NCBI GenBank assembly: GCA_025403435.1
Contig: CM046342.1
Span: 18,127,596-18,191,595, forward strand
Direction of reading: 5' to 3'
Origin: Artocarpus heterophyllus
Lineage: Eukaryota; Streptophyta; Magnoliopsida; Rosales; Moraceae
Length of the DNA stretch: 64,000 nucleotides
Shown here in pieces: positions 49,626 to 61,943 of the stretch (its first letter is position 1; every line of letters begins with the position of its first letter). The translations under genes and the position numbers were made by a program. The notes beneath the pieces are model-generated. The model searched no databases. It saw nothing but the letters and a program-made list of their open reading frames with translations, and had not been told where the DNA came from.

Positions 49626-49964
49626 TTAAAAATGGTTGGCGAGCCATTTCTTTACATCAGATAATACGCCTACATCATTCCCAATGAGTAGGATATCATC
49701 TACATAAAGAACCAAGAAGACCACTTTCTTATCTTTGATGTACTTGTAAACACAAGGTTCATCAATATTTTGATCGAAACCATAAGATTTGATCGCTTCA
49801 TCAAATCTCAAGTTCCAAGATCTTGACGCTTGCTTGAGTCCATAGATGAACCTCTGCAACTTGCAAACTTTTTGCTCTTGACCTTTGACTACAAACCCTT
49901 CTGGTTGCACCATATAGATGCTTTCCTCAAGATAGCCATTCAAAAAGGCAGTCTTGACATCCAT
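49626..49964 (-). pseudogene. Element D pol: reverse transcriptase core
   Basis: An open stretch of 112 codons reads MDVKTAFLNGYLEESIYMVQ, IYGLKQASRSWNLRFDEAI, and LVLYVDDILLIGND with the catalytic YVDD intact. Upstream RT sequence (QKEGVNYEETFSPIA-like) can be followed to about 50150 but with stops. This frame differs from that of gag-integrase by an indel between 50995 and 50492, and from RNase H by another between 49626 and 49372. Confidence 0.9.
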
Positions 49965-50258
49965 TTGTCATATCTCATAATCAATACAAGCAGCAAGGGA
50001 TAAAAGAATCCGAATGGATTTAAGCGTAGCTATAGGCGAGAAAGTTTCTTCATAGTTAACTCCCTCCTTTTGGGTATAACCCTTTGCCACAAGCCTAGAT
50101 TTGAAAGTCTTAACTTTCCCATCCACTCCTCTTTTCTTCTTGTAAATTCACTCACACCCTATGGTTTTTATCCCTTCCGGGAGGTCTACATGTTCCTAGA
50201 CTGAATTAGAGTACATGGACTCCATTTTAAGGTTCATAGGCTCCAGCCATTTCTCCTT

Positions 50259-50994
50259 TTAAGAATCTTCCATTCCATGATGATATGTCAATGGATCATC
50301 CTCACCATTATCAGAGATAGCAACATTTGCTTCTCCAAGTTCCATGTAGCGAGCTGGTGGTCTCACAACCCTCCCACTACGTCGAGGTGGTATGAGACTC
50401 TGATCGGGAGATGTGATCTCCTTATTTTGTCCTTCGACAACGGTTGTCAGTTGTGGGTCTGATCTGATCAAAAAGTAACTCTTCAAGTACAACTTTGCTA
50501 CGAGGTTTATAGTTTGTCATATAATCATTTTAGAGAAAAGTGGCATTTGTCGATACAAGTACTTTCTTTTCCTATGGACTATAAAACAAACCTCCCCTCG
50601 TTCCTTTTGGGTATCCCACAAATAAGCATACTTCAAAACGTGGTTCCAACTTCCCAGTCTTTCCTTTCAGCACATATGCTGGACAACCCCATATACGAAT
50701 ATGTCACATACTAGGTTTACAATCATTTCATAACTCTATAGGTGTTGTTGGAATAGACTTAGATGGAACTATGTTTAGAAGATATACTATAGTTTGTAGT
50801 GCATATCCCTAAAACGAAGTAGGCAATGATGAGTAGCTGAGCATGGATCTGACCATATCAAGCAACGTTCGATTTCTTCTCTCTGCAACACCATTTTGTT
50901 GTGGTGTTCTAGGTGCGATGAGTTGTGATAGAATACCATGTTCTATCATATAGTCCTTGAATTCAGTATCAAGGTATTCCCCTCCTCGATCAGA
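50259..50994 (-). pseudogene. Element D pol: integrase C-terminal half and linker
   Basis: Directly past a stop codon that replaces the arginine expected before SDRGGEY, the minus strand continues with the integrase core. It includes the PQQNGVAERRNR box, whose glutamate is the third catalytic acid, and an IWGCPAYV-like segment. The linker has RRSGRVVRPPARY (open frame 50492-50259), typical before copia RT. Several stops interrupt it. Confidence 0.8.
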
Positions 50995-51321
50995 TCAAAG
51001 ACTCTTCACCGTCTTTCCTAATTGCTTTTCAGCTTCTGCTTGGAATTCTTTGAACTTTATGAAAGTTTCAGATTTCCTTTGCATTAGGTATATGTAACCA
51101 TACCTTGAATAATCGTCAATAAATGTGACGAAATATTCGTAACCACCACGTGCTTGTACATTCAATGGACCGCAGACGTCCGAATGTATTAGCTCAAGTG
51201 GTTCCTTGGCCCTTTCGCCTTTTGCAGAGAAAGGCCTCTTAGTCATTGTACCTTCAAGACAAGATTCACAAACTGGTAGAAAACTAACTTTTAACTCTTG
51301 TAAAGGACCTTCCTTTACCAA
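50995..51321 (-). pseudogene. Element D pol: integrase N-terminal half
   Basis: The frame of 108 codons contains CESCLEGTMTKRPF (the CxxC of the HHCC zinc-binding region), ELIHSDVCGPL with the first catalytic aspartate, and YFVTFIDDYSRYGYIYLM. It ends in GKTVKSL at a TGA. It is in the same frame as gag. Confidence 0.9.
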
Positions 51322-51363
51322 TCTGTTAATTCTGTCAAGGTTAACGTGACCTAATCTAAGGTG

Positions 51364-52710
51364 CTATAGGTATGTTTCATTATCAGAAGAAACCTTTTGC
51401 TTCTTGTGTTTTGGTTGTTCAACTTTGAACATTTCGATATTGAGTAGTGATTTTTCATTGGGCCTTAAAGTGTAAAGCCCATTTTTCAGATGTGTAGAAC
51501 AAATATTCAAACCATTTCTAGAAATATTAACATAATTATTATTAAAAGAAACATTAAACATTTGTTCAAATAACTTAGAAACAAAAATCAAATTTCTATG
51601 AAAACAAGAAATATAATAAACATAGTCCAAAATTAAAAACTTATTTCTAAAATACAATTTAACAATTCCCACTGCTCTTGCCAAAACAATCTCTCCCATT
51701 CCCACTCTCATCGTTTGTTCCCTATCGGCAAGATCCCTTGAAGAACTAAGCATCTGTAAAAAAGAACAAATATGGTTAGTTGCCCCTAAATCAATTATCC
51801 AAGGTGAAGTATTATGTTCAACTAAACAAGCTTCTAAAACGAGTAAATCTGATTTACCGTTGTTCTTCTTTTCTTTGAGCTCTTGAAGATACTTCTTGCA
51901 GTTTCTCTTCCAGTGCCCAACTATGCTGCAGTGGAAACATTTTCCCTTAGGCTTCTTTTGGTTTGAGCTCTTTTTGTTGTTGTTGCTTTTGTTCTTCTTA
52001 GGTTGCCTTTCATTTTTAGACTTACCACTTCCTTCAGTCCTCTTCCTCTTCTTTTTCTTTTGAGTAGAAGAGGAGGGTTGAGCTTCTGTAACTTGTGCCT
52101 CTGCTTTTTTAGTCTTTTCTTTCGAAATAGACTCGAAGGTTTGAAGCTCGTTAAGCAACTCAGTCATGTTGTATTTTAGCTTGTTCATGAAATAATTGCT
52201 TTTGAACTGAAGGAACGAAGGGGAGAGGGTTTCCAAAATCATCCCCACCTGTGTGGCTTCATCTATCACTACCTCATTCACCTTGGCCTCATAGAGATAG
52301 TTAACCATGTTGAGAACATGTTCTCTGACCGAAATCCTTGCCTTCATTTTGGCATTTATTACCGCCTTAACGGCTTCGTGACGTGCCTTTTCAAAAGGTT
52401 TGCCAAACATGTCTTGTAGAGACTGCATTATCTTCTAAGCGGTCTTCATGCATTCGTGCTTCATCCTAAGCACGCCAGACATGCCAGCCAAAAGAAAACA
52501 GCGAGCCTTACTGTTTGCCTCAATCCAACGATCATATGCTTCTCGTATATTACGAGGAGCATTGGCAGCAGGCTCTGGAGGACATTCCTCCGTTAGGACG
52601 AACTTGTAACTTTTGTAAATTAGTACAATGTTCATGTTACTCTTCCACTTGACAAGATTATCACTGGTTAATTTTTTATTTGAGAGAATAGAGATGATTG
52701 GATTAGACAT
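51364..52710 (-). pseudogene. Element D gag and protease
   Basis: Gag starts at 52710 (MSNPIISILSNKKL). After 92 codons a TAG (52434-52432) interrupts it; the same frame then stays open from 52428 to 51364. The capsid-like region is followed by a Lys-rich linker and a complete CCHC zinc knuckle, CFHCSIVGHWKRNC (about 51939-51897). The protease active site should read D-S/T-G but here reads WIIDLGATNHIC, a Ser/Thr to Leu change (about 51792) expected to abolish catalysis. Transcribed Gag could bind RNA only if the stop were bypassed. Homologous to the relic at 12223-13449. Confidence 0.9.
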
Positions 52711-54057
52711 TGTTGTTGTAATAAATAAATAAAATAGCATAAATTAAAATGGTTGCATAAACATCATAAATATATGTTTTGAAATAGTAAACGTGATGCA
52801 TGATGTATATGAAAACACACAAAAAATATTTTACTAATTCCACGATCATTCAATTTTAATAAATAAAGTGTTGTCGTAAGGTAGGTCAAATTATTTATGA
52901 ATTGAATTGAGACATTCTCAATTAAAAAATATATTCAAAATATCTCATATTTTCTATATTTATTAATAACTGTTTATTTTGGTCAAGATATAATTAACAA
53001 TTTAATTATGTCTTTATGAGTGTAACCCACTATTTGGATTTTAACAGGTTAACTCAAAATTGCCGCCGTAGGGTAGGTCAATTTTGAAATATATTATAAA
53101 ATCATATCTCAAGGAAGCTAACCTTAATATTGATTTAAATGGACACCCTCCGTAGGGAGGACGAAATCAAAGCGTCGCGAGACGCCACCTAAATCTCACA
53201 GTGTTGTACTAATAGTAGAGATTGCAGGTTATATTGTCATATTACCTTCTCCCACTCATTATTTTAAAAGATATGTTTTTATCTTATAAAACATCATATG
53301 TTTCATAATTCTAGTAGATAAAAACAATTTTTAATTACTAGATTATATTATGTGTTAATAGAATCCCATTCTATTTACACTTAAATAAATTTCTAGATTT
53401 TCTAAAATTCTAAATTTATTATGAATTATCTAAGTTATCGAATATTAAACAATTTAAAATTAGATAACTTAGAATTAATGTGAATTTTACCAAGTCTTAA
53501 CTATTAAAACTAAATTCTCACCAAGTCTTAACTATTAAAACTAAATTCACATTATTTGGTTGATTAATAAATTAAGATTCTATAAAGCCAACACAATTAA
53601 TTTAATCTCATTAAATTAATGCTGACGCATATTAAATCATTTTATAAACTCATTTATAAAAAAAATAATATGTAAGTGTATGCATGTCATGTTAAAATAA
53701 CTATAAGTTGAAACTTTCCTAGATGATATGTTATCATGCATGAACATGTTATCACAATCATCACATGAAAATAAAAATAAAAATAAACAATGGATTTTTG
53801 ACTGGGTCCTTTTGGATAATTAAAATTACAACCCATAAAAATAAGAGAGAAAAAAAAATACAGGGGTCTTCTTGTAATTTACACATAAGTCCCTGCTCCA
53901 ATTTTGCAGTCTTCATCAGGTGGTTTATTGTGCAACAATTTGCTGGATTACCTTTGAAATCTAATAGGCCAAAAGTTCTCAACTAGGCCAAAAGATCCAA
54001 TGAACTTCTTTTTCTTCATCGCTCCACGTGTAGCAGGTGAAGGAGAGGAGAAAAGAA

Positions 54058-54103
<46 letters not shown>

Positions 54104-54352
54104 TACAAAAAACCTATACCCTTTTATGGGTTTACACAGATTGATCTAATCAAATTGAAAATAAAATTACTAATCCAAAAGGACCATATAATTAACGACC
54201 AAAAATCCCTTCATTAAACAACTATTCATCAAATGAATAAAAATTAACAAAGATACAAAATGCCCATAAACATGCATCAAAAACATGATATTATTAAAAT
54301 AAAATCATGTTTAATTAAAATTATATATGCTATAACCCGCTCTGATATCATT
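52711..54352 (-). other. Leader and primer-binding site of element D
   Basis: This 1.6-kb leader is colinear with 5-1594 and 13450-15163. The primer-binding site TGATATCAGAGC (54339-54350, minus) differs from the initiator tRNA-Met consensus at one position and lies two bases from the LTR. An (AAT)n microsatellite (about 54059-54101) sits at a place where A and B also have one. Confidence 0.8.
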
Positions 54353-54922
54353 TGTTAGAATTAAAATATGAAACGTAGCAAAAGAAACAGATCGTTGACA
54401 AACAAAAATTTTTTGAAAACTTTATTGATCAGGAATAGATATATAATTTTAATTAATAATAGAAAGCTTTGGAAAATTTTACAAACCTTTTTGAAGACTA
54501 TCAGGGTATCCTAGCTTTCCTCTTTCACACCATGATCTTCCAATCCAAGCCTCCACGTCAATGGAAAGACGAGTGGGTGTCAAATTGGAAGAATAAATTT
54601 TCCTCACACTTTTCTGAATCTGTTATGTACTCAATACATGAGATAACAGACTTTTTTTTTTTTAGAAGAACTCTTAGTTTTTCTCTCTAAGTGTTTTGCA
54701 AAAGTTACGTGAATGAAAAAACTTCTTGAGATAACTGTTATTTCTCCCCTTTTATATATGAGCCATTAGTAATTTTTCAATTGCTTTTTAATTCAAAATA
54801 ACCACCATATCACATATATAGAGAAAGTATATATTTTACATGATTGTGACCTTTTACTTTCCTTTTTCTTTTCCTTTCTTTTTTTTTCTTTTTCTTCTTT
54901 CCTGAATCACTGCAAAGTGATT

Positions 54923-54959
<37 letters not shown>

Positions 54960-55032
54960 TGAAACGTGAAACTTTTCACGTTTCCTCTTTTCTTCTTTTT
55001 TTTTTTTATATATTACATTCAACGCACACACT

Positions 55033-55072
<40 letters not shown>

Positions 55073-56434
55073 TAAACTTCAGGCAGTTCACGTTGTGTGT
55101 GTTTTTTTTTAAATATTATATTAATAAATATATATATTAATATATTATAAAATCTTATATATATAAAAAGATTTGGTTCAAAACCTTATATATATATATA
55201 TATCTAAATTCAAAAATAAATCACATTTATTTAAGAGTAGATTTTAAAATTAATCAATTAATTAATTAACTAATGCTCAGTTAAATGTGACAACATTTAT
55301 CACATTACATTATGTGTTACAGAGAACATTTTTCTATGTCACATTAATAATTCAAGTGTGAAATAATTAATTCAAAATTCAATAATTCTAAATTAAATAT
55401 GTATAATTCATTCTATGCATTAATCCATTAGAGTGTTATAGAGGTGGTATTGGGGACCTATGGACCTATAACTCAAGCTTCAATAAATTTGACAGTTAAT
55501 CAAACTCTTTAATTAATGTGCCAAATTTATTAGTTTCAGTGTTACTCTACTAAAAACCCGAAACTGAACTCTTGAGATTATAGTGAAATTACTCAAAGAA
55601 AATTAGCGAGTAGTCTATTGATATAATCATCACATATAAGTCAGTCCTCCATAAATAGTTCATAACAAGAGCTAGGTTCAATTTTCGTTCACCTCTCTTA
55701 TTATATCTTTATCTTTGAGTTTCAACAATCCTCTAATGAACAGTTAATTCATAATCTTATTATGAACGAGCGCTCTACTGTTCAAACCTTGAATTATCAC
55801 TCAAAAGAACTATTTTTCAAACTTCCATAGGGAAAGAATGGATTATATATCTGTATAATATTATTTCCAACTATTTATTACATTATGTTTCCAAGATGCT
55901 AAGTTATGATCTGTGCTTAGACAAATCTTACCCTGCAAGTCAAAAAACATAATGTCATAAATAGGAGTCTAATAAATACTCAGGATTAAGACTGTCAAAT
56001 ATATGATCATCATAGTGATAACTTTGAATACTATATTTGTAACAGATGATTATTAGATATTCATAATTTATCTGGTCCAGTCTTATATAATCTAATTATA
56101 TAAAGTACCTTCAATCCAATGTTTCTACATTAATAGCCCGGATAATGACTATTTCATTTTAAATGAGATTGGACCGTACTTGTAATATTTAATTAAAGAC
56201 CCTAAACTTTAATTAATTATGACAGACTATTTAGATTATTATCTATAAATTTTATCCCTAGCATACAACACTTATATATTAAATTTATAGTCACATAAAT
56301 AATCATAGAATTCTCTCGATGTTTATAAATATATTCATAACACATATAAGCAACCAAAATAATTATAAATGTCACTTTATTTATTTATTAACAATATGTA
56401 CAATATCACAGCTTTTAGGGTACCAATCCCAACA
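54353..56434 (-). repeat. 5' LTR of element D (2082 bp)
   Basis: It starts tgttagaatt and ends atcccaaca on the plus strand. It aligns with 46721-48704. TA runs lie at about 54925-54955 and 55035-55072. It is followed by the target duplication gtatt. Confidence 0.9.
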
Positions 56435-56439
56435 GTATT

Positions 56440-58764
56440 TCCTCTAGCTTAAGAACACGCCTCCTTCGGGCAAGGCTTTGACTTCAATACCAAGGAAGAA
56501 ATACAATGGTCCTAAGTTCTTGAACGAGAAGCTTTGGTGTAGCTTAGCAATAAACTCTTGAACCTCTACTTTGTTGTTGCCTGTGATGATGATATCATTA
56601 ACATGCACAAAAATCATCAAAACAGAAGTCTTACTGAACTTGAAAAAGAGTGATTAGTCTGCCTTAAGAGAGTCAAAGCCATGAATGAAAAGAAAAGCCT
56701 TTAATTTATCAAACCAAGCCCTTGGGGCTTGCTTGAGTCTCTACAGGACTTTATGCAATTTATAAACTTGTTTCTCTTTTCCAGCCTGTTAAAAACCTAG
56801 AGCTTGTTCCATATAAACTGCCTCTTGTATTTCTCCATTTAAAAAGGCGTTATTAACATCTAATTGGAGAATTTTCCATCCCCGTGCTAGAGCCATATTC
56901 AAAATTACCCGAACTATTGTCGGCTTTATTAATGGGCTAAATGTCTTGCTAAAATCAAAACCAACCTTTTGTATATACCCTTTTGGCCACCAAACAGCCC
57001 TTGTATCAAGAAATTGTTTCGTGTAGGTTCCGTTTGATCTTAAAAACCACATCCAACCAATCTTCGATCCTTAGGTGCATCCACCAACGTCTAGGTATGA
57101 CTCTTCTGTAGTGCTATGACTTCCTCTTCTATAGCAGTTCGCCAATGATCATAGGCTAAAGCTTCTTTGACTGAGCTAAGTTTAGATTCTGTCAAATTAG
57201 AGACAACATACACTTTGGGCTCATGAATTCTTGTTTAGCTCCTGTGACCATGAGATGAGTATTTCCTAGTAAAAGAACCTGGATTGCATCACTATTCTAA
57301 GACATAGGAGAATTTGCAGTAGTTGGATCATTATCAATATTAATAACTCTAGTATTAGTACTGCCTCTAGTGGAAAATGTTCGCAAAGGTGAGGAATTAG
57401 AGGATGGAATTAGTGATGAGGATTGGATAATTTCTGGTGTGTAAGAGGGCGAAGGAGCAGAGGTAATCTCTAAAGGATAAGGAAACATGATTGGTGGTTG
57501 TAGGACTAATGAGGATAGTTTATGCTCAGAAGGTCTTCATGAAATGGTGTCAGTTGCATGAGGAAAATTGGTCTCATCAAAAATTACATGCCCGGATATA
57601 TACAACCTACGTGTTTGTTACTGTAACCAATAAAGGTGTAGTGGATTTATCTATATTGAAGTTTATGGTTGTTATAGGGCCTAATCCACGGGTAACAATA
57701 GCAACCAAAAATTTTTAAATGAGAATAGTCTGGTCTCCGTTTGTACAGCACTTCAAATGGAGACTTGCGGTGAAGAACTGATGTGGGAGGATGGTTTATA
57801 AGGTATGCTGCGGTTAAAAATGCATCCCAGAACTTGAAGGGCATGGATGCTTAAGCAAGAAATGACAACCCTTTTTCAATGATGTGGCAGTATTTACGTT
57901 CGACAATGCCATTCTATTCAAATGTATGAGGGCACGAGACTTGATGAACTACCCAAATGGAATACAAAAAAACAAGGTTAGTAATCTAAATTCCTCTCTC
58001 CAATCCATTCGTATTGTTTTGAGTTTGGTATTGAATTGCAATTCGGTTTGTGTTTTGAAATGAATGAGACTTTGAAAGGCTTCTAATTTTGCTTTTAAGA
58101 AGTAGATCCATGTGAATCATGAAAAAGAACCAACGAAACTTATGTAATACAAAAATCTATTTCTTGAGGGAATGTGAGCAGGGCCCTAAAGGTCAAATTA
58201 ATAAGAGAATTGGGAAAAGGGAAGCTTATGATGGCTTCCTAATTGGCAAGCTTTGCAAACTGAAATTTCTTTATTTATAGCAAATGGAACATTACAACTA
58301 TTCAAGACACTTTTTACAACTTTGATTGATGGATGACCTATTCTTTTGTGCCAAAGCACTAGAGAATTTGATTTGACCCTAAGCTATGACTCAGACAGCA
58401 ACATTAATAGACTTCTACTGATTTTTGGAATTTAAAGGACCTAAATTATATGACACATGACCAAAATAAAAGGGCTAAAGTTGTGACTTGTTAGGACTAA
58501 GAGTAGATAGGCTAGAATGGTTTTTGAAGCAACTGGTGAGATCAAACTTGTATAGTCCTCCACTAAATATCCCTTGAAGAAGTGTTGAACCCATTGCTCA
58601 ATCCTTTACAGGGCAGATAGATGGGTGAAATTCAAAATATACGTTATTGTTTCTTGCAAATTTTGATACAATAATGTGATATTTCGAAATTTGTGGAACA
58701 TGAAGCAATTTACTTAGTTGAAAGGTTCTAGAGGCAATATTAAAACTAGAAGTACGATATGGTT
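56440..58764 (-). pseudogene. Element C pol, 5' part: pre-integrase, integrase and RT N-terminus
   Basis: This decayed copia polyprotein lies on the minus strand, 5' to 3' from 58764. A gag-pre-integrase segment includes LWHKRIGHPS ... VCKACQLGSHHKLPF (HHCC zinc motif, about 58380-58210). Integrase remains are visible, with PPTSVLHRKSPFEVLYKRRP and KIFGCYCYPWIRPYN (57844-57647). A Ser/Pro/Thr-rich linker follows (57488-57297). The RT N-terminus has FSKTFSPLIKPTIVRVIL and LQLDVNNAFLNGEIQEAVYM (57052-56789). The polymerase motif, expected YVDD, reads HVND, so it is catalytically dead, and many stops are present. It continues beyond elements D and hAT at 46720-45230. Lineage differs from A, B and D. 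Confidence 0.85.
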
Positions 58765-59914
58765 CGTTAAAAAAATAGTATGCAGTGGAATTTTAAAAAT
58801 TTTATACCATAGTATTTTTTAAAACATAAGTTTGATACACTATATGCATAAATTAACTAGATCTTATTAACCTTGTATGTCGAAGAAGCTCCGTAATCGA
58901 TGAAGAGAAAAGACGTTGTACAAGGACCTCAACCAACTAGTCTTTTTTGCTTTTCTCTATCCATGACTGGTGTGTGTGCGGGCACACCTGTACAGCTCTT
59001 CCACAAGTGGCTCTCCTTCCAACCAATCGAGAAATACCCAAATCTATAGTTCGTGATTTGTGAACAACAGCTCTCCGGGGAGTTTCAGAGTCTCACTGGC
59101 AAAATACTCACTCTAGATTCTCAACTGATCTAAATAACAATGAGTCTCATTCCCCTTTTATAGAGATTGGGCCCAGGGGTCAGTTTTTATTAGATAAGGT
59201 CTTGAAAATTCAAATCAGAATCAATATCAGATAAGAAATTGCGTCTAAAAATGCGTGATCAGAAATCATTTGGTCGGCAGGCCAAACTAGCAGATCGGCT
59301 TGCCAAACTTACTCCATCGACAAGCCAAACTTAAGAATCGACCTGCCAAACTTACACCATCGCAGGCCAAACTTAAAGATCAGCCTACCGAACTTACGAT
59401 AAATGATCCCTGCGAATTTTTTATTTCGCACCCGAGATTCTTGGGATAGGGCCTTAGTTTTGATTCAAATAACTCAATAGAGAAGTTATCTGATTAAAAC
59501 AGTCATATCTACATAATCTCTAGGAAAATAAATATTCCCCGATAATTCATCAAGTTTTTCTCAAATTAATTTACACAAAATGAATTCATCTGATAAATAG
59601 ACATGAATTATATGATCCTATCGAATTTTCAACCAATCTGATAATTTGATATAAGTCACTAATTATTGAAAAAACACGCCGTATCGTTACAGGATTTATT
59701 ATGAGCTAGCAAAGGGGACCTGATGGACCTATATAATTCAAGCTCCCGATAATTATGAAACCCAATATCCTAGATATACATTTCATAATTATCAACTCCA
59801 ATGCTACTCCACTAAAACCTCAGAGCTGCACTCTCAAACTATATAAAATTACAAAGCCCGTATAGCTAAGTCTGCATGATATATCATAATGTATCGTATC
59901 CCTATAGAACTATC
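58765..59914 (-). repeat. Truncated LTR of the element E family, minus orientation
   Basis: Read in reverse complement it matches roughly the last 1.2 kb of the plus-strand LTR at 59915-61929: for example gtaacgatacggcgt, ttatcagatgaattcatttt with its counterpart, and the end atactattttt. It directly abuts the middle of element C's pol at 58765, so it inserted there. Its first part is missing because element E begins at 59915 within it. The flanking target copy lies outside the window or was lost. Confidence 0.7.
59271..59400. repeat. 21-bp minisatellite, about six units, in the truncated LTR
   Basis: Units follow the pattern atcgNcNNgccaaactta plus three or four bases, starting near 59272, 59293, 59316, 59337, 59359 and 59379. 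It is notably GC-rich for this window. Related units occur in the leader of element E (about 62440-62610). Confidence 0.75.
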
Positions 59915-61929
59915 TATTAGACATGTATGCCCTAAGGAGTAAAAATGTAATAAGTTTTTGGAGAAATTTTCATCGATAAAGAATTTATTTATTATGAATA
60001 TACCAAATCTTGTCCTCTTTACGTTCATATTTGTTAAATGTATGTTAAGTAAACAAAAGTCTAAGACTGTCGGTCTAAACCTATAAGAATTGGGCATATG
60101 ATGGACAGATTATGCGGAAGACACAATTCTTAAGGCGACGGTCTAAGTCATAAGATCCACAATCAAGGGAATAAAGTTGAGCGCTTGATTCATGTAAAGA
60201 TTGTTATGTTGTCTATATTCCTATTGGGAGATAGTTTGTCTTGACCATCAGAGGTGGACTCCATGAATAGAAACATTCGCACGTTGTCATAAGTGACGAT
60301 GTGTTAGATCAGGACATAAAGTAAATTGATTTGGATTAATAATTCTGTCTCGGCAAATCGATTCACTTTAGACAATCATTTGTATTATATCTTAATCCTA
60401 GATGAATAGTGGGCCCGTTGTCTTGACTTGTGTCTTTTGACATACCAAAGGGTGACACCCACATCTTAATAGTGATATGCATGCCGATACATTGGAGGCA
60501 TGACTCTTGATAGCGTAGATCTGTTATTCATAGATATGGAATCCATAGCTCCTCTTTAGGAGTAGTGATATCCTCTTATATGCGTTATCTTGTAATTAAA
60601 AAACTGGAGCGCTCAACCATTTGGATACATAGGTGTAACTAAATAATATATTGTCTGTGGATGGTAAGTTTTTCGATGGTGAGATGATATAACGTAAGAT
60701 AAAAATAATCAAAAAAGTAAGACAGAACTTGTTTTCAAGCCGGTTATGGATAATCCTATGGGGATACAATACATAATGATATGTCATTGAGACTTAGCTA
60801 TACGGGCTTTGTAATTCTATGAAGTTTGAGAATACAACTTTAAGCTTTTAGTGGAGTAGTATTGGAGTTGATACTTATGAAATGTATATCTGGGATATTG
60901 GGTTTTGTAATTATCGGGGGCTTGAACTATATAGGTCCATTTAGTCCCCTTTGTTAGCTCACAACATCCTGTAACGATACGGCGTACTTTACCAATAATT
61001 TGTGACTTATATCAGATTTATTAGATTGGTTGAAATTCGAAAGAATTAAATAATTCATGTCTGTTTATCAATTGAATTAATTTTGTGACAAAATTAATTC
61101 AAGATAAACTTGTTGAATTATTGGGATTGGATAACTCTTTTCTGTTTATCAGTTGATTTAATTTTGAATAAATTAAATTAAGATAAACTTATAGAATTAT
61201 TAGAAATTCATTTATTTTCCTAGAGATTATCTAGATAAAGTTATTTTTAATTAGATAACTTCTCTATTGGGTTATTTGAATTAAAACTGAGACTTTATCC
61301 TATATAATCTTGGATGAAAAATAAAAGATTTGTTGAGATTTTTTATCGGTAGTTCGACATGCAAATACTCAAGTTCGGCCTGACGATTAGGCAGATCGAT
61401 CCACTGATGCACGATAAAAAAAAAATCACGCGTTTTCACGTGGATTTTATCAGATATTGATCCGAATTTGATTCTGATTCAAATTGTTAAGACCTTATCT
61501 AATAAGGACTGACCCTAGATCCAACCTCTATAAATAGAGAGTGAGTCTTATAAGTTATTTAGATCAATTGAGAGATTAAGAGTGATACTTTACTGGTGAG
61601 AATCTAAAACTCCTTGAGAGCTCTTGTTCACAAATCACGAACACTAGCTTTGGGTTCTCTCAATTGGTTGGAAGTAGAGACACCTAGAGGAAGAGCTATA
61701 CATGTGAGCCCACACTCACTCTGATTGTGGATAGAGAATAATAAAGAAGACCAATTAGTTCTGGCTCTTTTGGAACGTTACTTCTCTTTATAGATTGTGG
61801 GAGTTCTTCGGCATTCAAAGGTTAGTAAGATCTGGTTAATTTATGCTTATAGCATGTCAAACTTGTATTTTAGAAAATACTCTGATATATAAAAATTTTA
61901 AAATTCTGCTACGTACTATTTTTCCAACA
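59915..61929 (+). repeat. 5' LTR of copia element E (2015 bp)
   Basis: It ends ttccaaca immediately before a primer-binding site and begins near tattagacatgtatgcccta; the first bases are TA where TG is expected. No partner LTR is in the window, so the left boundary rests on where homology to the inverted LTR stops. Frames within it, such as 59849-60097 minus, have no meaning. Confidence 0.7.
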
Positions 61930-61931
61930 AT

Positions 61932-61943
61932 TAGTATCAGAGC
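61932..61943 (+). promoter_or_regulatory. Primer-binding site of element E
   Basis: TAGTATCAGAGC differs from the initiator tRNA-Met consensus TGGTATCAGAGC at one position and lies two bases after the LTR end. It fixes the orientation of element E as plus. Confidence 0.85.

Larger units (their letters stand above)
46721..56434 (-). mobile_element. Full-length Ty1/copia retrotransposon D, 9714 bp
   Basis: Complete structure on the minus strand: 5' LTR 54353-56434 (2082 bp), primer-binding site 54339-54350, leader to 52711, gag-pol 52710 to 48719, polypurine tract, and 3' LTR 46721-48704 (1984 bp). The target duplication is gtatt on both sides (46716-46720 and 56435-56439). It landed in the reverse transcriptase of element C, whose reading frame continues across the empty site. 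The two LTRs differ by about 100 bp in length and at many bases by eye, so the insertion is not recent. Gag-pol carries several stops and at least two frame changes, so it cannot act alone. Copia domain order (protease, integrase, RT, RNase H) is clear. Confidence 0.95.

Noticed and set aside
54810..55031. 73-codon Lys/Tyr-rich minus frame
   Set aside because: It consists of poly-T and (TA)n sequence in the 5' LTR of element D.
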